This document shows positions 24,689 to 34,273 of a DNA stretch of 64,000 nt, piece by piece; position 1 is the first letter of the stretch, and every line of letters starts with the position of its first letter. Source of the stretch: Chroococcopsis sp964623815 (lineage in GTDB: Bacteria > Cyanobacteriota > Cyanobacteriia > Cyanobacteriales > Microcystaceae); assembly GCA_964623815.1 (NCBI GenBank), contig CAZUVR010000001.1, forward strand, positions 62,001 to 126,000, written 5' to 3'. Below the pieces are notes generated by a model that worked only from the letters and a program-made list of their open reading frames with translations, did no database searches and had not been told where the DNA came from. The translations under genes and the position numbers were made by a program.

Positions 24689-25798
24689 TCACTTCTGGCT
24701 ATTATTGAATCGCCCCATAAAAGCCCGATCGATCCTATCTTTCCACCACCACAATAGAGAGGAGGAAAAGCCGAAATTACCCCAAGATGCAATCGCTTTT
24801 CTATCCCCCGTACCGATCAAACCTAAATAAAGCTTTTGGGGGATATAGGGTTTTAGCTCCTGTCCCTTAATAATACGAGTTAAATTGTCCCATAGGGGTT
24901 GTCCCTGACGCACCGCGAACACACCCGCCTTCGGACGTGGGTGATTTACCATCGTGGCAATATCCCCGGCTGCGAAAATATGGGGATGGGACACCGATTG
25001 TAGAGTATCCGTAACCGCTATAAACCCCCGCTCATCTGTAGCCAATCCCGAAGTTTTAATCCAGGGGGCGGGAGAGGCCTGCGTTACCCAAATCACATAA
25101 TCGGACTCTAAATATAAGCCCGACTCACAGATTACCCCATCCTCTTTTACTTCTACCGGCTTTTCTCTTAAATAAAGCCTCATACCCCTTCGCTCGCATA
25201 TTCGGGTTAAACGCCGGCTCACCCAAGCGTTATGACCGGTTAACAAGCTCTCACCGCGATGAATAATATTGATCCTTAAACCCGGTAAACGGCTGAGCAT
25301 ATTTAAAGCTAACTCCACGCCCCCGGCACCACCCCCCACAATTGAAACCGTCAAAGGTTTAAGGAGTGATTCCGCTTTGATTTTCTCCCAAGCCTCTAAA
25401 AAAATAGGCACCGGTTTGGCTTTAATAGCATAATCTCCGGCACCAGGGATATTATCGATAGCTGGGGTGCTACCGATGTCAAAAGAGATGTAATCAAAGC
25501 TCACAGAAGAACCGTTAGCGCATAAGAGCAGATTACGGCTTAAATCTAATCCTACGGCTCGATCGATATATAGTTCCGCCCCCGCTTTTCGTGCTAAATA
25601 CTCCAAATTAATATGGGTTTCCTCATAACTATAAAAACCCGCTACATAACCCGGCAGCATCCCCGAGTAGGGGGTAAAAATAACATCACTAACGAGGGTC
25701 AAATTTACGTGAGGTAGGGGAGACTCAGCCCACAACCGTAAAACGATCGCGTGACTGTGACCTCCCCCCACTAGAATTAAATTAACCTTGTCTGACAA
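24689..25798 (-). CDS. FAD-dependent oxidoreductase, type II NADH dehydrogenase-like
   Basis: A 369-residue flavoprotein with two dinucleotide folds: LILVGGGHSHAIVLRLWAE at 6-24 (FAD) and VSIVGGGAGGVELALNMLSR near 160 (NAD(P)H), plus FAAGDIATM near 290. GGGHSH and PYSGMLPGYVAG place it with the group (TIGR03169-type) often fused to selenophosphate synthetase; that domain is absent here. It starts with TTG directly after the UAA of putA and in the same frame, so translation probably couples to putA. It could feed electrons to quinone, but the partner is not shown. Confidence 0.8.
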   Translation of the reverse strand: MSDKVNLILVGGGHSHAIVLRLWAESPLPHVNLTLVSDVIFTPYSGMLPGYVAGFYSYEETHINLEYLARKAGAELYIDRAVGLDLSRNLLLCANGSSVSFDYISFDIGSTPAIDNIPGAGDYAIKAKPVPIFLEAWEKIKAESLLKPLTVSIVGGGAGGVELALNMLSRLPGLRINIIHRGESLLTGHNAWVSRRLTRICERRGMRLYLREKPVEVKEDGVICESGLYLESDYVIWVTQASPAPWIKTSGLATDERGFIAVTDTLQSVSHPHIFAAGDIATMVNHPRPKAGVFAVRQGQPLWDNLTRIIKGQELKPYIPQKLYLGLIGTGDRKAIASWGNFGFSSSLLWWWKDRIDRAFMGRFNNSQK

Positions 25799-28768
25799 TT
25801 ACTCCGCCCCTTCGATAGGCGCGAAGCCCTGACGCTGGATATTTTCCGTAACGTGGCGGGGTTCGAGGAATTGTAATAAATAATCGGGGCCGCCGGCTTT
25901 GGAACCTACCCCGGATAATTTAAAACCGCCGAAGGGCTGACGGGATACGATCGCCCCCGTAATCGTCCTGTTAATATAGAGGTTGCCCACCTCGAATTCA
26001 GCGGTAGCGCGATCGATATGTTCGGGAGTGCGCGAGAATAAACCTCCGGTGAGGGCGTAATCCGTACCGTTAGCCACCTCCAGAGCCTCATCGAAATTCT
26101 TAACCCGAATCACCGCCACTACCGGGCCGAAGATTTCTTCCTGAGCGATCGCACCATTAGCGGGCACATCTTTAAAAATCGTCGGCCCTACATAATAGCC
26201 ACCTTCGAGACTCGGCATCTCTAAAGCTAGTTGCGCTTCCTGCTTACCCTTCTCGATATACTCACGAATCCGTTTCTGCGCGGCTGCGTCAATTACCGGG
26301 CCGACTTCCGTACCGGGTAAATCCGTAGGGCCGAGATTGAGGGATTTAGTAGCTTCGACAAACCTTTCCACGAAAGCATCATAAACCTTATCTAATACGA
26401 TAACTCTGGAGCAGGCGGAACACTTCTGACCGCTATAACCGAAAGCGGATTTAACCACACCTACAACGGCCTGATCTAAATCAGCGCTCTCATCGACGAT
26501 AATGGCATTCTTGCCCCCTAGTTCGGCGATAACCCTTTTCAGGTGTTTCTGTCCGGGTTGGACGATAGAAGCCTCGGTATAGATGCGACAACCCACCTCT
26601 CTTGAACCGGTAAAGGCGATGAGATGGACATCGGGATGTTTTACTAAGTGGGCACCTACCTCCGAGCCTTTACCCGGGATAAGTTGGAACACTCCTTTAG
26701 GTATCCCGGCAGCGACTAAAATATCGGCTATCTTGGCGGCGATAACCGTAGAGGTTTCTGCGGGTTTTAACATGGTACAGTTACCAGCTACTAACGCGGC
26801 GACAGTCATACCGGTAGCGATCGCAAAGGGGAAATTCCAAGGCGAAATAACTAGAGCTATCCCCCGGGGTTGATACATATAACGGTTAGTCTCCCCAGCG
26901 ATGTCGAAGTTATGTCCGCCGTCCAAACGTTCCATCTCCGAAGCGTAGTAGTTACAGAAGTCTATCGCCTCCGATACTTCCGCGTCGGCTTGTGGGATAA
27001 CCTTACCCACTTCTACGCATATCCAGGCAGATAATTCGTGGCGACGCTCCTCCATAATCTGAGCCGCCTTTCTCAGTATCTCGGCTCTCTGTTTGGCAGG
27101 GGTGCGCTTCCAACCCGGGAAGGCCGCTTTCGCCGCCGCCATCGCTTCCTTGGCTTGAGCTACGGAGATTAAGCCCACCTTACCCACTATCTCCTCGGAT
27201 TTGGAAGGGTTGACCGAATCTATGGTTACGTCGGTGGGCACGTATTCCCCGTTAATCAGGGGGAGATAGGTTTTACCGAGGCTGTTTTTCACCAGAGCTA
27301 AGGCTTTCTCCGCTTTATCTCTCAAGTCTTCGTTGGCATAATCCGTATCCGGGGCGTTAGGGAAGCCTTTAGCTACCGGCGGCTCTTTGTCTAGAACTTT
27401 CGGCGGTGCGATTAATTCTTCTATCGGTCTTTCTTCCATATTCTGGCGGAGGAAAGAACTGTTAGCCGTGTTTTCTAACAGACGGCGGATAAGATAAGCC
27501 ATGCCCGGGAGTAGTTCGCCGTAGGGAGAATAAACCCGCACCCGATGACCTCTTTTTACTAAGGCTTTGGCGAGTTGATCCCCCATACCGTACAGTACCT
27601 GCATCTCGAAACGGCGGCGCGGTATTTTTAAAGTTTCTGCGATCGCACAGGCGAGGGCTTGGGATCTGACGTTATGGGAACCGATCGCCCCGTATAAATA
27701 TTCATGATTTTCTAGCAATAACCGCGTCATCCGCTCAAAGTTCGCATCTGTCGCAGACTTCTCGTTATATACCGGTTGCGGCCAGTGATACTGTAAGGAT
27801 TTAATCGTTTCCTGATCCCAGTAAGCCCCTTTTACGAGTCTCACGGTGACTGGATAACCGCGCCCTTTCGCCCACTGTATTAAATCTTTTAAGTCCGCCT
27901 CCGAATCTTTTAAGTAAGCCTGTAAGGTAATGCCTATATCGGTACGGCTACGGAATTCTTCTTCTAGTAATAATTCTTTGAGGATCGCCAGGGTGAGGTT
28001 TTTATAAACGTACTGCTCCATATCGAAGTGTACCGCCGCCCCTAATTCCTTCGCCCTTCTCAATAGGGTACGGATGCGATCGCACACTTTTACCCTACTT
28101 CCTTCCGGGTCGAAAGCGTCGAATTGGGAGTAAAACGCGGTTAACTTGACAGAAACCTGCACTTGTGGTATGTATTCGGAGTCGGCGAGATCGATTTCTG
28201 GAACCTTAGACCAGGATTTAGCCGCGTTGGTCAGGTGAGCCATTAAATCTAGATACTTCTGTAAGTAGACTTGGGTTTCCGACTCGGTGATTACTGCCTC
28301 TCCCAAGAGATCGATCGTAAAAGCCATCTTCTCTTTTCTGAGACGTTCGACGGTTTTGGTAACTTGCGCTTCGTCTTCGCCAGCGATATATTTTCTAGCG
28401 AGGGTTTCCACAGCCTTACTGATAGTTGCAGCGGCTAGAACGGCAGGGGGGGAATTAGGATCGGTAAAATTCAAAATCCCCTTAAGCGCACCCGGCAACT
28501 CTACCGATTTATCTCCCAGATACTGTTGCAGGTGATTGGCAATTTCGCCGTTACTCCGCAGGGCCGGTAAAGAATCGATAAAGCGGAATAATTGCACCCG
28601 CAGGCCGGGGTTTGCCATAGCCCAAGCCAATAACTTATCATCCCAGCGCATTTGATCCTGTAACTGCGCCCAGAGGGATTTTTTATCTCTCGTTTCCGCT
28701 ATCAGTTGTCTGGCGATTTCCTGCGTTTTAGTTTCGTAGCTTTGATTCGAGTCGATTTGTATAACCAC
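25799..28768 (-). CDS. putA: Proline dehydrogenase / P5C dehydrogenase fusion
   Basis: Bifunctional enzyme oxidising proline to glutamate in two steps. The N-terminal half (about 80-440) is the FAD barrel: VSVKLTAFYSQFDAFDPEGS, VRLVKGAYWDQETIKSLQYH, GSHNVRSQALA and VRVYSPYGELLPGMAYLIRR. The C-terminal half (about 500-970) is an aldehyde dehydrogenase: AFTGSREVGCRIY, ELGGKNAI (general base Glu near 748) and GYSGQKCSACSRV (nucleophile Cys near 785). There is no N-terminal ribbon-helix-helix domain, so it is not a PutA autorepressor. The start codon is GTG. Length 989 is normal for this class. Confidence 0.93.
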   Translation of the reverse strand: MVIQIDSNQSYETKTQEIARQLIAETRDKKSLWAQLQDQMRWDDKLLAWAMANPGLRVQLFRFIDSLPALRSNGEIANHLQQYLGDKSVELPGALKGILNFTDPNSPPAVLAAATISKAVETLARKYIAGEDEAQVTKTVERLRKEKMAFTIDLLGEAVITESETQVYLQKYLDLMAHLTNAAKSWSKVPEIDLADSEYIPQVQVSVKLTAFYSQFDAFDPEGSRVKVCDRIRTLLRRAKELGAAVHFDMEQYVYKNLTLAILKELLLEEEFRSRTDIGITLQAYLKDSEADLKDLIQWAKGRGYPVTVRLVKGAYWDQETIKSLQYHWPQPVYNEKSATDANFERMTRLLLENHEYLYGAIGSHNVRSQALACAIAETLKIPRRRFEMQVLYGMGDQLAKALVKRGHRVRVYSPYGELLPGMAYLIRRLLENTANSSFLRQNMEERPIEELIAPPKVLDKEPPVAKGFPNAPDTDYANEDLRDKAEKALALVKNSLGKTYLPLINGEYVPTDVTIDSVNPSKSEEIVGKVGLISVAQAKEAMAAAKAAFPGWKRTPAKQRAEILRKAAQIMEERRHELSAWICVEVGKVIPQADAEVSEAIDFCNYYASEMERLDGGHNFDIAGETNRYMYQPRGIALVISPWNFPFAIATGMTVAALVAGNCTMLKPAETSTVIAAKIADILVAAGIPKGVFQLIPGKGSEVGAHLVKHPDVHLIAFTGSREVGCRIYTEASIVQPGQKHLKRVIAELGGKNAIIVDESADLDQAVVGVVKSAFGYSGQKCSACSRVIVLDKVYDAFVERFVEATKSLNLGPTDLPGTEVGPVIDAAAQKRIREYIEKGKQEAQLALEMPSLEGGYYVGPTIFKDVPANGAIAQEEIFGPVVAVIRVKNFDEALEVANGTDYALTGGLFSRTPEHIDRATAEFEVGNLYINRTITGAIVSRQPFGGFKLSGVGSKAGGPDYLLQFLEPRHVTENIQRQGFAPIEGAE

Positions 28769-28874
28769 TATCTTATTACTCCCTGATTTCGGCGCGAGGC
28801 GAGCGGTAATTTATATAGCCCAAATACTACATTATAGCTTAAAGATAGTACCTTCCTCTCCCGATTATCGGCGG

Positions 28875-30545
28875 TTAAGTTTCGGGTTTAAAGTAGTCGA
28901 GGATTCTATCGCCGGAATCGGCACGAATTAACGCTACCACTATATTAGGTAAAACCCGGTTATTAGGATAGATTAAGTAGCGGGGCTCCCAACGGGGCTT
29001 AAATTTCTCTTTATAAAAATGTAGTCCCTGAAAATTGTAAAACTGATTTAAATGCTTATACAGATAAGATAGAACTTTTTCCAAACGGGGTGAGGAAGCG
29101 TCTTGACCGACTCCAGATAGAGCCGCCAAGCCCATGTTAAAGCCGTCAAAACCCCTCGATTTAAAGTTATCGAACATGGAGAGGAATAAAAAATCCATCG
29201 TACCGCTTTCTATTTCATTTTTTTTCCTCATTAAATCAATAGTAATTTCATTACTCTGATATTCCGGCACCACATTGGCAAAAGCAGTCACTTCACCTTT
29301 ATCCGTCTCTACCGTGATAATTTCACAGTCTTTAATATAGCCCTCATTAAACCAGCCGAGAGAGAATTTTTTTTCCGAGCCTTGAGTGTGTTTGAGCCAT
29401 TCATCGCTGACTTCTTTCAATTTGTTATAAACTTCATCACTGACTGGAGGCTTATAAAAAACTATTTTGTAACCCATCTTGGTAAATTTATTGATGGCGT
29501 TACGGAGATTTTTATTGGACTTCCCTTGTATGCTAAAAGCTTTCAGATCTATAATCGCGTCTTCGCCTATCTTTAGAGATTTAAATCCTAGCTGTCTGTA
29601 GGTTTCTAAATAGTTGGGTAAAGTTTGATAAAATCCAGGATACCAATCATTTTCCTGACAGAAGATTTGAAAGCCTCGAATAGCTTCCGTCAAGTCTTCC
29701 ATCGGCCCAATAGGATCACCGAGAGCGATCGCACCCCGACCCTTAGGTACATAGGCGACCATACTCTTCCCCGACGGACTGAAATAATAAGACTTGTCAT
29801 CAAAGAGGGTAAAGTGGGCTAATGCCGTACAGCCATACTTTTCCACGATTTCTTTTGCTTTCTGCTTTTCGGTTTCCGTCGCTGGTGAACCCCGGAGCAA
29901 AACAGGGCGCAATAACATAAAAAGAGCGTAGCTAACGGTTACGGCCCCTACTCCATAAATAGAGTCCGCGAAAAATTGCCCGAAAGGCGTTTGTGGCTGT
30001 AACCCGTTATTATCGTCGGTGAAAAACATAGCCAGAGTTTGTAAGACCGCCTGGCGAAAGTTGAAATTAATGTGGTAATGGGTATCTAATAGATAAAATC
30101 CCGCCGTACCGTAGGCTAGAGTAAATAATAGGGCGGCTATTAAGACCTTAAATCCCTGGGCTACTGAAGGCCGGTCAGATTGGGCGGTGAAGTCTTTACG
30201 CAAGAAGATCAATTGCAGGAGCAAGACGAAAGAGACGATACTCTCTTCAATATCCAGACCTTTCAACAGGTTAAAAATAATTGATACCACCAATAAAATT
30301 ACTGTTACCAGCCAGGCTACCCGTTTCCGCCGCCATAAATTCAGGGCCAGAATTAATAAAAAAAAGCCGCTGATGGCGGTGATGAAATGACCGTATCGAG
30401 CTATATCGATCGGGTAAATATTTTCTAACCACTGCACCCGATCTTCTAAGCCGGGAGTCACGGCCGAAAGTAAATTTATTACCCCCGTGATAGCGGTAAA
30501 AATCGCCGTAATCCCTATTCCTATTCTCGTTTTATTGGCTAGCAC
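28875..30545 (-). CDS. MprF-like lysyl-phospholipid synthase, DUF2156 domain
   Basis: A 556-residue protein. Residues 1-215 carry about six membrane helices (IAIFTAITGVINLLSAV-like, then HFITAISGFFLLILALNLW). The rest is the cytoplasmic DUF2156 catalytic domain: SMVAYVPKGRGAIALGDPIG, FYQTLPNYLETYRQLGFKSL, NKNLRNAINKFTKMGYKIVF and FYKEKFKPRWEPRYLIYPNN. In MprF this domain transfers an amino acid from tRNA to phosphatidylglycerol. The membrane part is shorter than the 14 helices of full MprF, so a flippase may be missing or reduced. The start is GTG. Confidence 0.82.
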   Translation of the reverse strand: MLANKTRIGIGITAIFTAITGVINLLSAVTPGLEDRVQWLENIYPIDIARYGHFITAISGFFLLILALNLWRRKRVAWLVTVILLVVSIIFNLLKGLDIEESIVSFVLLLQLIFLRKDFTAQSDRPSVAQGFKVLIAALLFTLAYGTAGFYLLDTHYHINFNFRQAVLQTLAMFFTDDNNGLQPQTPFGQFFADSIYGVGAVTVSYALFMLLRPVLLRGSPATETEKQKAKEIVEKYGCTALAHFTLFDDKSYYFSPSGKSMVAYVPKGRGAIALGDPIGPMEDLTEAIRGFQIFCQENDWYPGFYQTLPNYLETYRQLGFKSLKIGEDAIIDLKAFSIQGKSNKNLRNAINKFTKMGYKIVFYKPPVSDEVYNKLKEVSDEWLKHTQGSEKKFSLGWFNEGYIKDCEIITVETDKGEVTAFANVVPEYQSNEITIDLMRKKNEIESGTMDFLFLSMFDNFKSRGFDGFNMGLAALSGVGQDASSPRLEKVLSYLYKHLNQFYNFQGLHFYKEKFKPRWEPRYLIYPNNRVLPNIVVALIRADSGDRILDYFKPET

Positions 30546-30579
30546 AAAATTTTTTTACTCTATTTTCATCAAGAGGGGT

Positions 30580-31509
30580 TTATTTTTTATCATTATATTT
30601 TTCTAGAGCTTTCTTAAACTGTTGACCGACATAGGTGAGGGAATCGTAGGAATGTTTATGGATATAGTTCCATCCGTAATCTGGCCCCGTTACCCCGTGG
30701 CCGCCGGGGAAAGCATTAAAACTATATGGTACCCCTAGACTCTTTAAAGTCTGAGCGAAACGTTGATTATCTCCCATCGTATCGAAATCCGTAGTACCCG
30801 CATCGAAATAAATTCTTACACACGGTAATTTCGCTTTCGGCAGGGTTTGAACTACAGCTTGGGGGCTATTAGTGGGGCCGCTACCGTCGGTAAAATAACC
30901 CAGATGGCTGAAGAGAACACAGAATTTATCCGTATTACGCAGGCCGATATTAACGGCACCCCAGCCCCCGGAAGATAAGCCGCCTAAAGCCCATAATCTA
31001 GGATCATCGTAGGTTCTATATTTAGACTTAATTTCTTTAACCAGATCCGAGGCGATGAGCGTGGCTATCTTGCCGTTAGGCCCGTCGTAATAGTCTGGAT
31101 CGAATAGGGGGCTAGAACCACGATTATCGTTGCCGTCGGGAGTGATGATAATCGAAGGCGGTAATTTACCTTGCTTGTAAAGGTCATTTAATACCGGGAC
31201 TATGCCGTATTTATCGTACCAGGCGCGAGAATCATCGTGTCCGCCGTGAAGGAGGAAGATAACGGGATAGCGTTGATTGGGATTGTCATTGTAGCCGGGG
31301 GGGAGGATAACGCCGTAGGGTTTATTTTTCTTCACCGCCGAACTGTAAAAACTCTTGGCTTGAAAGGTCATACCCGAACCCTGGGCGATAATCGGGGGCG
31401 GGTCAAATTGTGGCGCACCCTGCATAAATACATACCAATAACCGACACTCCCCAAACAGGCGAAGGCGAGGGCACCTATTCCCAAAGTGGATTTCCAAGT
31501 TAATCTCAT
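30580..31509 (-). CDS. Exported esterase (alpha/beta hydrolase, esterase D-like)
   Basis: A 309-residue protein with an N-terminal signal or anchor (LGIGALAFACLGSVGYWYVF) and an alpha/beta hydrolase domain: YPVIFLLHGGHDDSRAWYDK, the nucleophile elbow GGLSSGGWG, and a late His in FPGGHGVTG. The fold matches the S-formylglutathione hydrolase/feruloyl esterase-like group. I place the start at 31509 because it makes an ATGA overlap with the stop of the upstream hydrolase gene; the alternative adds five residues. The substrate is unknown. Confidence 0.82.
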   Translation of the reverse strand: MRLTWKSTLGIGALAFACLGSVGYWYVFMQGAPQFDPPPIIAQGSGMTFQAKSFYSSAVKKNKPYGVILPPGYNDNPNQRYPVIFLLHGGHDDSRAWYDKYGIVPVLNDLYKQGKLPPSIIITPDGNDNRGSSPLFDPDYYDGPNGKIATLIASDLVKEIKSKYRTYDDPRLWALGGLSSGGWGAVNIGLRNTDKFCVLFSHLGYFTDGSGPTNSPQAVVQTLPKAKLPCVRIYFDAGTTDFDTMGDNQRFAQTLKSLGVPYSFNAFPGGHGVTGPDYGWNYIHKHSYDSLTYVGQQFKKALEKYNDKK

Positions 31510-32330
31510 AAACTTCGTATCCATTGTTCGATCGCCCGATTAAATTCTTGACTGTATTCGGCCATCAATACATGACCCGCCTCGGGGAAATGTAGGTGTT
31601 GACCGTGATGAAAATGACTCGTTAATTCTTCCCCCATCTCTTGGGTAAAACAGGAGTCTTGTCCGCCGCTGAATATTAAGGCGGGTACTTCAAAAGCTCT
31701 TTGATGTTGATAGCGTTCAAAGAAATTGTAACCCCAAAAAATTTCTAGAGCATGATAAGGATGTATTTTTTTTGGTGTAGGGCTTTCGGCAAAAAATCGC
31801 TGCATAGTTTCCGTAGTATGGGAACTGGTCAAATTATTAGAGATGGTTTGTACTGGTTGTAAATGTAATAAATGCCGCCCGACCCATTTTAATAATTTCA
31901 TCGCGGGTATTTCCCACCAAGGATCTAGATTGTGAGTGCCGCCGGCTACGAGAATCATGCCTTTAACGGGGTGTTTCTGCGCCCACTCCAAACCTAAGGG
32001 TACGCCGTAACTATGGCAGCAGAGAATCGGACATTTTATATTTAACGCCGATAATAATCGTTTAAAGTCCCGCCGGTGCCTTCCGAGAGAATAGCGCGAA
32101 TAGGGGGAAGAATCTCCATGCCCCGCTAAATCGTAGACTAATACTTCCCGCCCCCGGCGAGCAAAAAACTCGTACTGATAACGCCAATTAAAACGATTAC
32201 CTAGGCCGCCGTGAAGAAATACGAGAGCTGGTTTATCCCCCTCCTGATGACATACCTGGAGGTGTATGTTACCTCTTAAATTAATTAATTGCCCCTGTAA
32301 TAAGTCTTCTGCCATCGCCGCTTTTTCCAT
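31506..32330 (-). CDS. Alpha/beta fold hydrolase
   Basis: A 274-residue cytoplasmic-type hydrolase: PALVFLHGGLGNRFNWRYQY (oxyanion loop), YDLAGHGDSSPYSRYSL, nucleophile Ser in LCCHSYGVPLG, acid in GGQDSCF and His in FPEAGHVLMA. The family covers esterases, dehalogenases and lactonases, so the reaction cannot be assigned. It overlaps the downstream esterase by four bases and lies 59 bp after pyrB, suggesting one operon. A second ATG at codon 6 is possible. Confidence 0.85.
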   Translation of the reverse strand: MEKAAMAEDLLQGQLINLRGNIHLQVCHQEGDKPALVFLHGGLGNRFNWRYQYEFFARRGREVLVYDLAGHGDSSPYSRYSLGRHRRDFKRLLSALNIKCPILCCHSYGVPLGLEWAQKHPVKGMILVAGGTHNLDPWWEIPAMKLLKWVGRHLLHLQPVQTISNNLTSSHTTETMQRFFAESPTPKKIHPYHALEIFWGYNFFERYQHQRAFEVPALIFSGGQDSCFTQEMGEELTSHFHHGQHLHFPEAGHVLMAEYSQEFNRAIEQWIRSL

Positions 32331-32389
32331 CTCAATTTCACCTTACTTTAAGGCGATGACATACGGGTGTTATTTTTGTGACACTTAGG

Positions 32390-33400
32390 TTACAATCCCG
32401 CAGCCCCACCGTTATCCTTGAGGTTGCCAATCAGATAGAGTAGGGCCATTCTTACCGCCACGCCGCTCGTTACCTGTTGGGAGATGAGGCTGAAATCGGG
32501 ATCATCCATTAAATCGGAACTAATTTCTACACCTCTATTTACCGGGCCTGGATGCAGAACTTTCACCCCCTCACGACATTGTTTCAAACGCTCTCTAGTA
32601 ATCCCATAGCGTTGATGATACTCCCGGAGGCTGGGCAGTAAATAAGCACTCATTCTCTCTTTCTGTAGGCGCAGGGTCATGACGAAATCCGCATCACTCA
32701 GGGCGGGTTCTATATCCCAGTGTAAGAATAATTTACCGCTATTGGATGGCGGCATTAAATCGCTGAAAAATGTCGGTAGGAGGGTAGGCGGCGCGACTAA
32801 ATGAACTTCGGCACCGGAGGCGGTGAGACTGCAAATGTTCGATCGCGCTACCCGTGAATGTAGAATATCCCCGACGATGGCAATTTTTTTACCTTCTAAT
32901 AACTCTAAGCGCGGGCGCTCATCATCGAGAACACAACAGAGGGTAAAAAGATCGAGCAGGGCTTGGGATGGATGCTCGTGTTGACCATCGCCGGCGTTGA
33001 GGATACTCACACCCGATTCTAAACGATCCATCTCAGCCGCGATCGTCTGTGGTACTCCTGCCTGTTCGTGACGGATGACGAAAATATCCGTACCCATCGC
33101 CACATAGGTTAAAGCCGTGTCGAGAATCGTTTCGCCTTTAGTTAGGGAGGAGCTGCCTGGGGCGAAATTCAATACATCTGCCGAGAGCCTTTTCGCCGCC
33201 AGTTCAAAACTACTGCGGGTACGGGTGGAAGGCTCGAAAAAGAGATTAGTAACCACTTGCCCCTGTAGGGCAGGTACTTTTTTGGTGCGCCGGGATAACA
33301 CCTCTCGAAAACTAGAAGCGGTTTGTAGCAAAATTTCGTATTCTTCTGGTTGCCAATCCTCCAGCCCTAAAATATGATGTCTAGTCCAAGTAAAAGCCAT
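32390..33400 (-). CDS. pyrB: Aspartate carbamoyltransferase catalytic subunit
   Basis: Condenses carbamoyl phosphate with aspartate, the committed step of pyrimidine synthesis. The carbamoyl-phosphate site FFEPSTRTRSSFELAAKRL is at 54-72 (STRTR 58-62). Also visible are GDGQHEHPSQALLDLFTL, IVGDILHSRVARSN and, near the C-terminus, VLHPGPVNRGVEIS. Length 336 is typical of cyanobacterial enzymes. It heads a minus-strand group with two hydrolase genes. No pyrI is adjacent. Confidence 0.95.
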   Translation of the reverse strand: MAFTWTRHHILGLEDWQPEEYEILLQTASSFREVLSRRTKKVPALQGQVVTNLFFEPSTRTRSSFELAAKRLSADVLNFAPGSSSLTKGETILDTALTYVAMGTDIFVIRHEQAGVPQTIAAEMDRLESGVSILNAGDGQHEHPSQALLDLFTLCCVLDDERPRLELLEGKKIAIVGDILHSRVARSNICSLTASGAEVHLVAPPTLLPTFFSDLMPPSNSGKLFLHWDIEPALSDADFVMTLRLQKERMSAYLLPSLREYHQRYGITRERLKQCREGVKVLHPGPVNRGVEISSDLMDDPDFSLISQQVTSGVAVRMALLYLIGNLKDNGGAAGL

Positions 33401-33479
33401 AATCTCACCCGGGTTAAAAAACCAATTGCGCCTTTGCTATTCTAAAATTTTTGTAGCCAGATCATTTAACAATCCTGAA

Positions 33480-34091
33480 ATGAAAAGAAGTTTACTTAAG
33501 AAATTGGGCTTGATCGTATCCCTGACACTGAGTTTATCGTTTCCCCTCGCTAGTGTTTCCGAAACTTCAGCAAATACTCCTAACGCCGGTTTGGTTTCTC
33601 CTGATACGGGCGTGGACTATAGCACCCTCAGGGATTTGCTCGCCGCCGGGGATTGGCGCAAAGCTAATGACATTACTACCGAATTAGTTCTTAAATCCGT
33701 AGGCAGAGATGTAGTTGGCTGGATGTCCGTCGAAGATTTGAAGAAAATGTCCTGTTGGGATTTAGGGACGATCGATCGACTCTGGAAGGAATATTCTAAG
33801 GGACATTTCGGTTTTAGCGTTCAGTTTCCCATTTTTATAGCCACCGGCAATAAACCAGGGCGTTTGGTGGCTATTGAAAATTATCAGGAATTCGGCGATC
33901 AGGTAGGTTGGAGAAGAAATAGCGACTGGATTATCTTTAAAGAAAATCTCGGTTATTCCTTAGATTCTCCTATGGGTCATTTACCAAGTCTACGTTCCGA
34001 ATATCAAATCTCGGGTAATCGTTTCGAGTACAGCACCCTCGCTCAAAGAATGGTAGCCTGTAATCTAGTTTCGATTCCTTCAGGCAAATAA
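33480..34091 (+). CDS. GUN4-domain protein with predicted signal peptide
   Basis: A 203-residue protein. The GUN4 domain spans about 45-195: YSTLRDLLAAGDWRKANDIT, LKKMSCWDLGTIDRLWKEYS and GHFGFSVQFPIF are family hallmarks. GUN4 itself binds porphyrins and activates Mg-chelatase. The unusual part is the N-terminus from 33480: basic MKRSLLKKLG, a hydrophobic core (LIVSLTLSLSFPLASV) and a plausible cleavage site, suggesting export. I chose this ATG because upstream residues look non-coding. Cyanobacteria carry several GUN4-domain proteins; this is unlikely to be the chelatase activator itself. Confidence 0.82.
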   Translation: MKRSLLKKLGLIVSLTLSLSFPLASVSETSANTPNAGLVSPDTGVDYSTLRDLLAAGDWRKANDITTELVLKSVGRDVVGWMSVEDLKKMSCWDLGTIDRLWKEYSKGHFGFSVQFPIFIATGNKPGRLVAIENYQEFGDQVGWRRNSDWIIFKENLGYSLDSPMGHLPSLRSEYQISGNRFEYSTLAQRMVACNLVSIPSGK

Positions 34092-34273
34092 AGGCCCGAC
34101 AAATATTAAAAACACTGGCAGTTAATCAATAGAGAAAAATAAATCTTTCATAGATAGCCTGTTCTAGCCCCGACTCCCGAGTCCCGACTCCCCATTGCCC
34201 CCTAAGAAGTCGGTTGTAATCCCAAGGAGAGCTATGATACAAGAACAGTGTTAGTATTTCATTATTTTCTACC

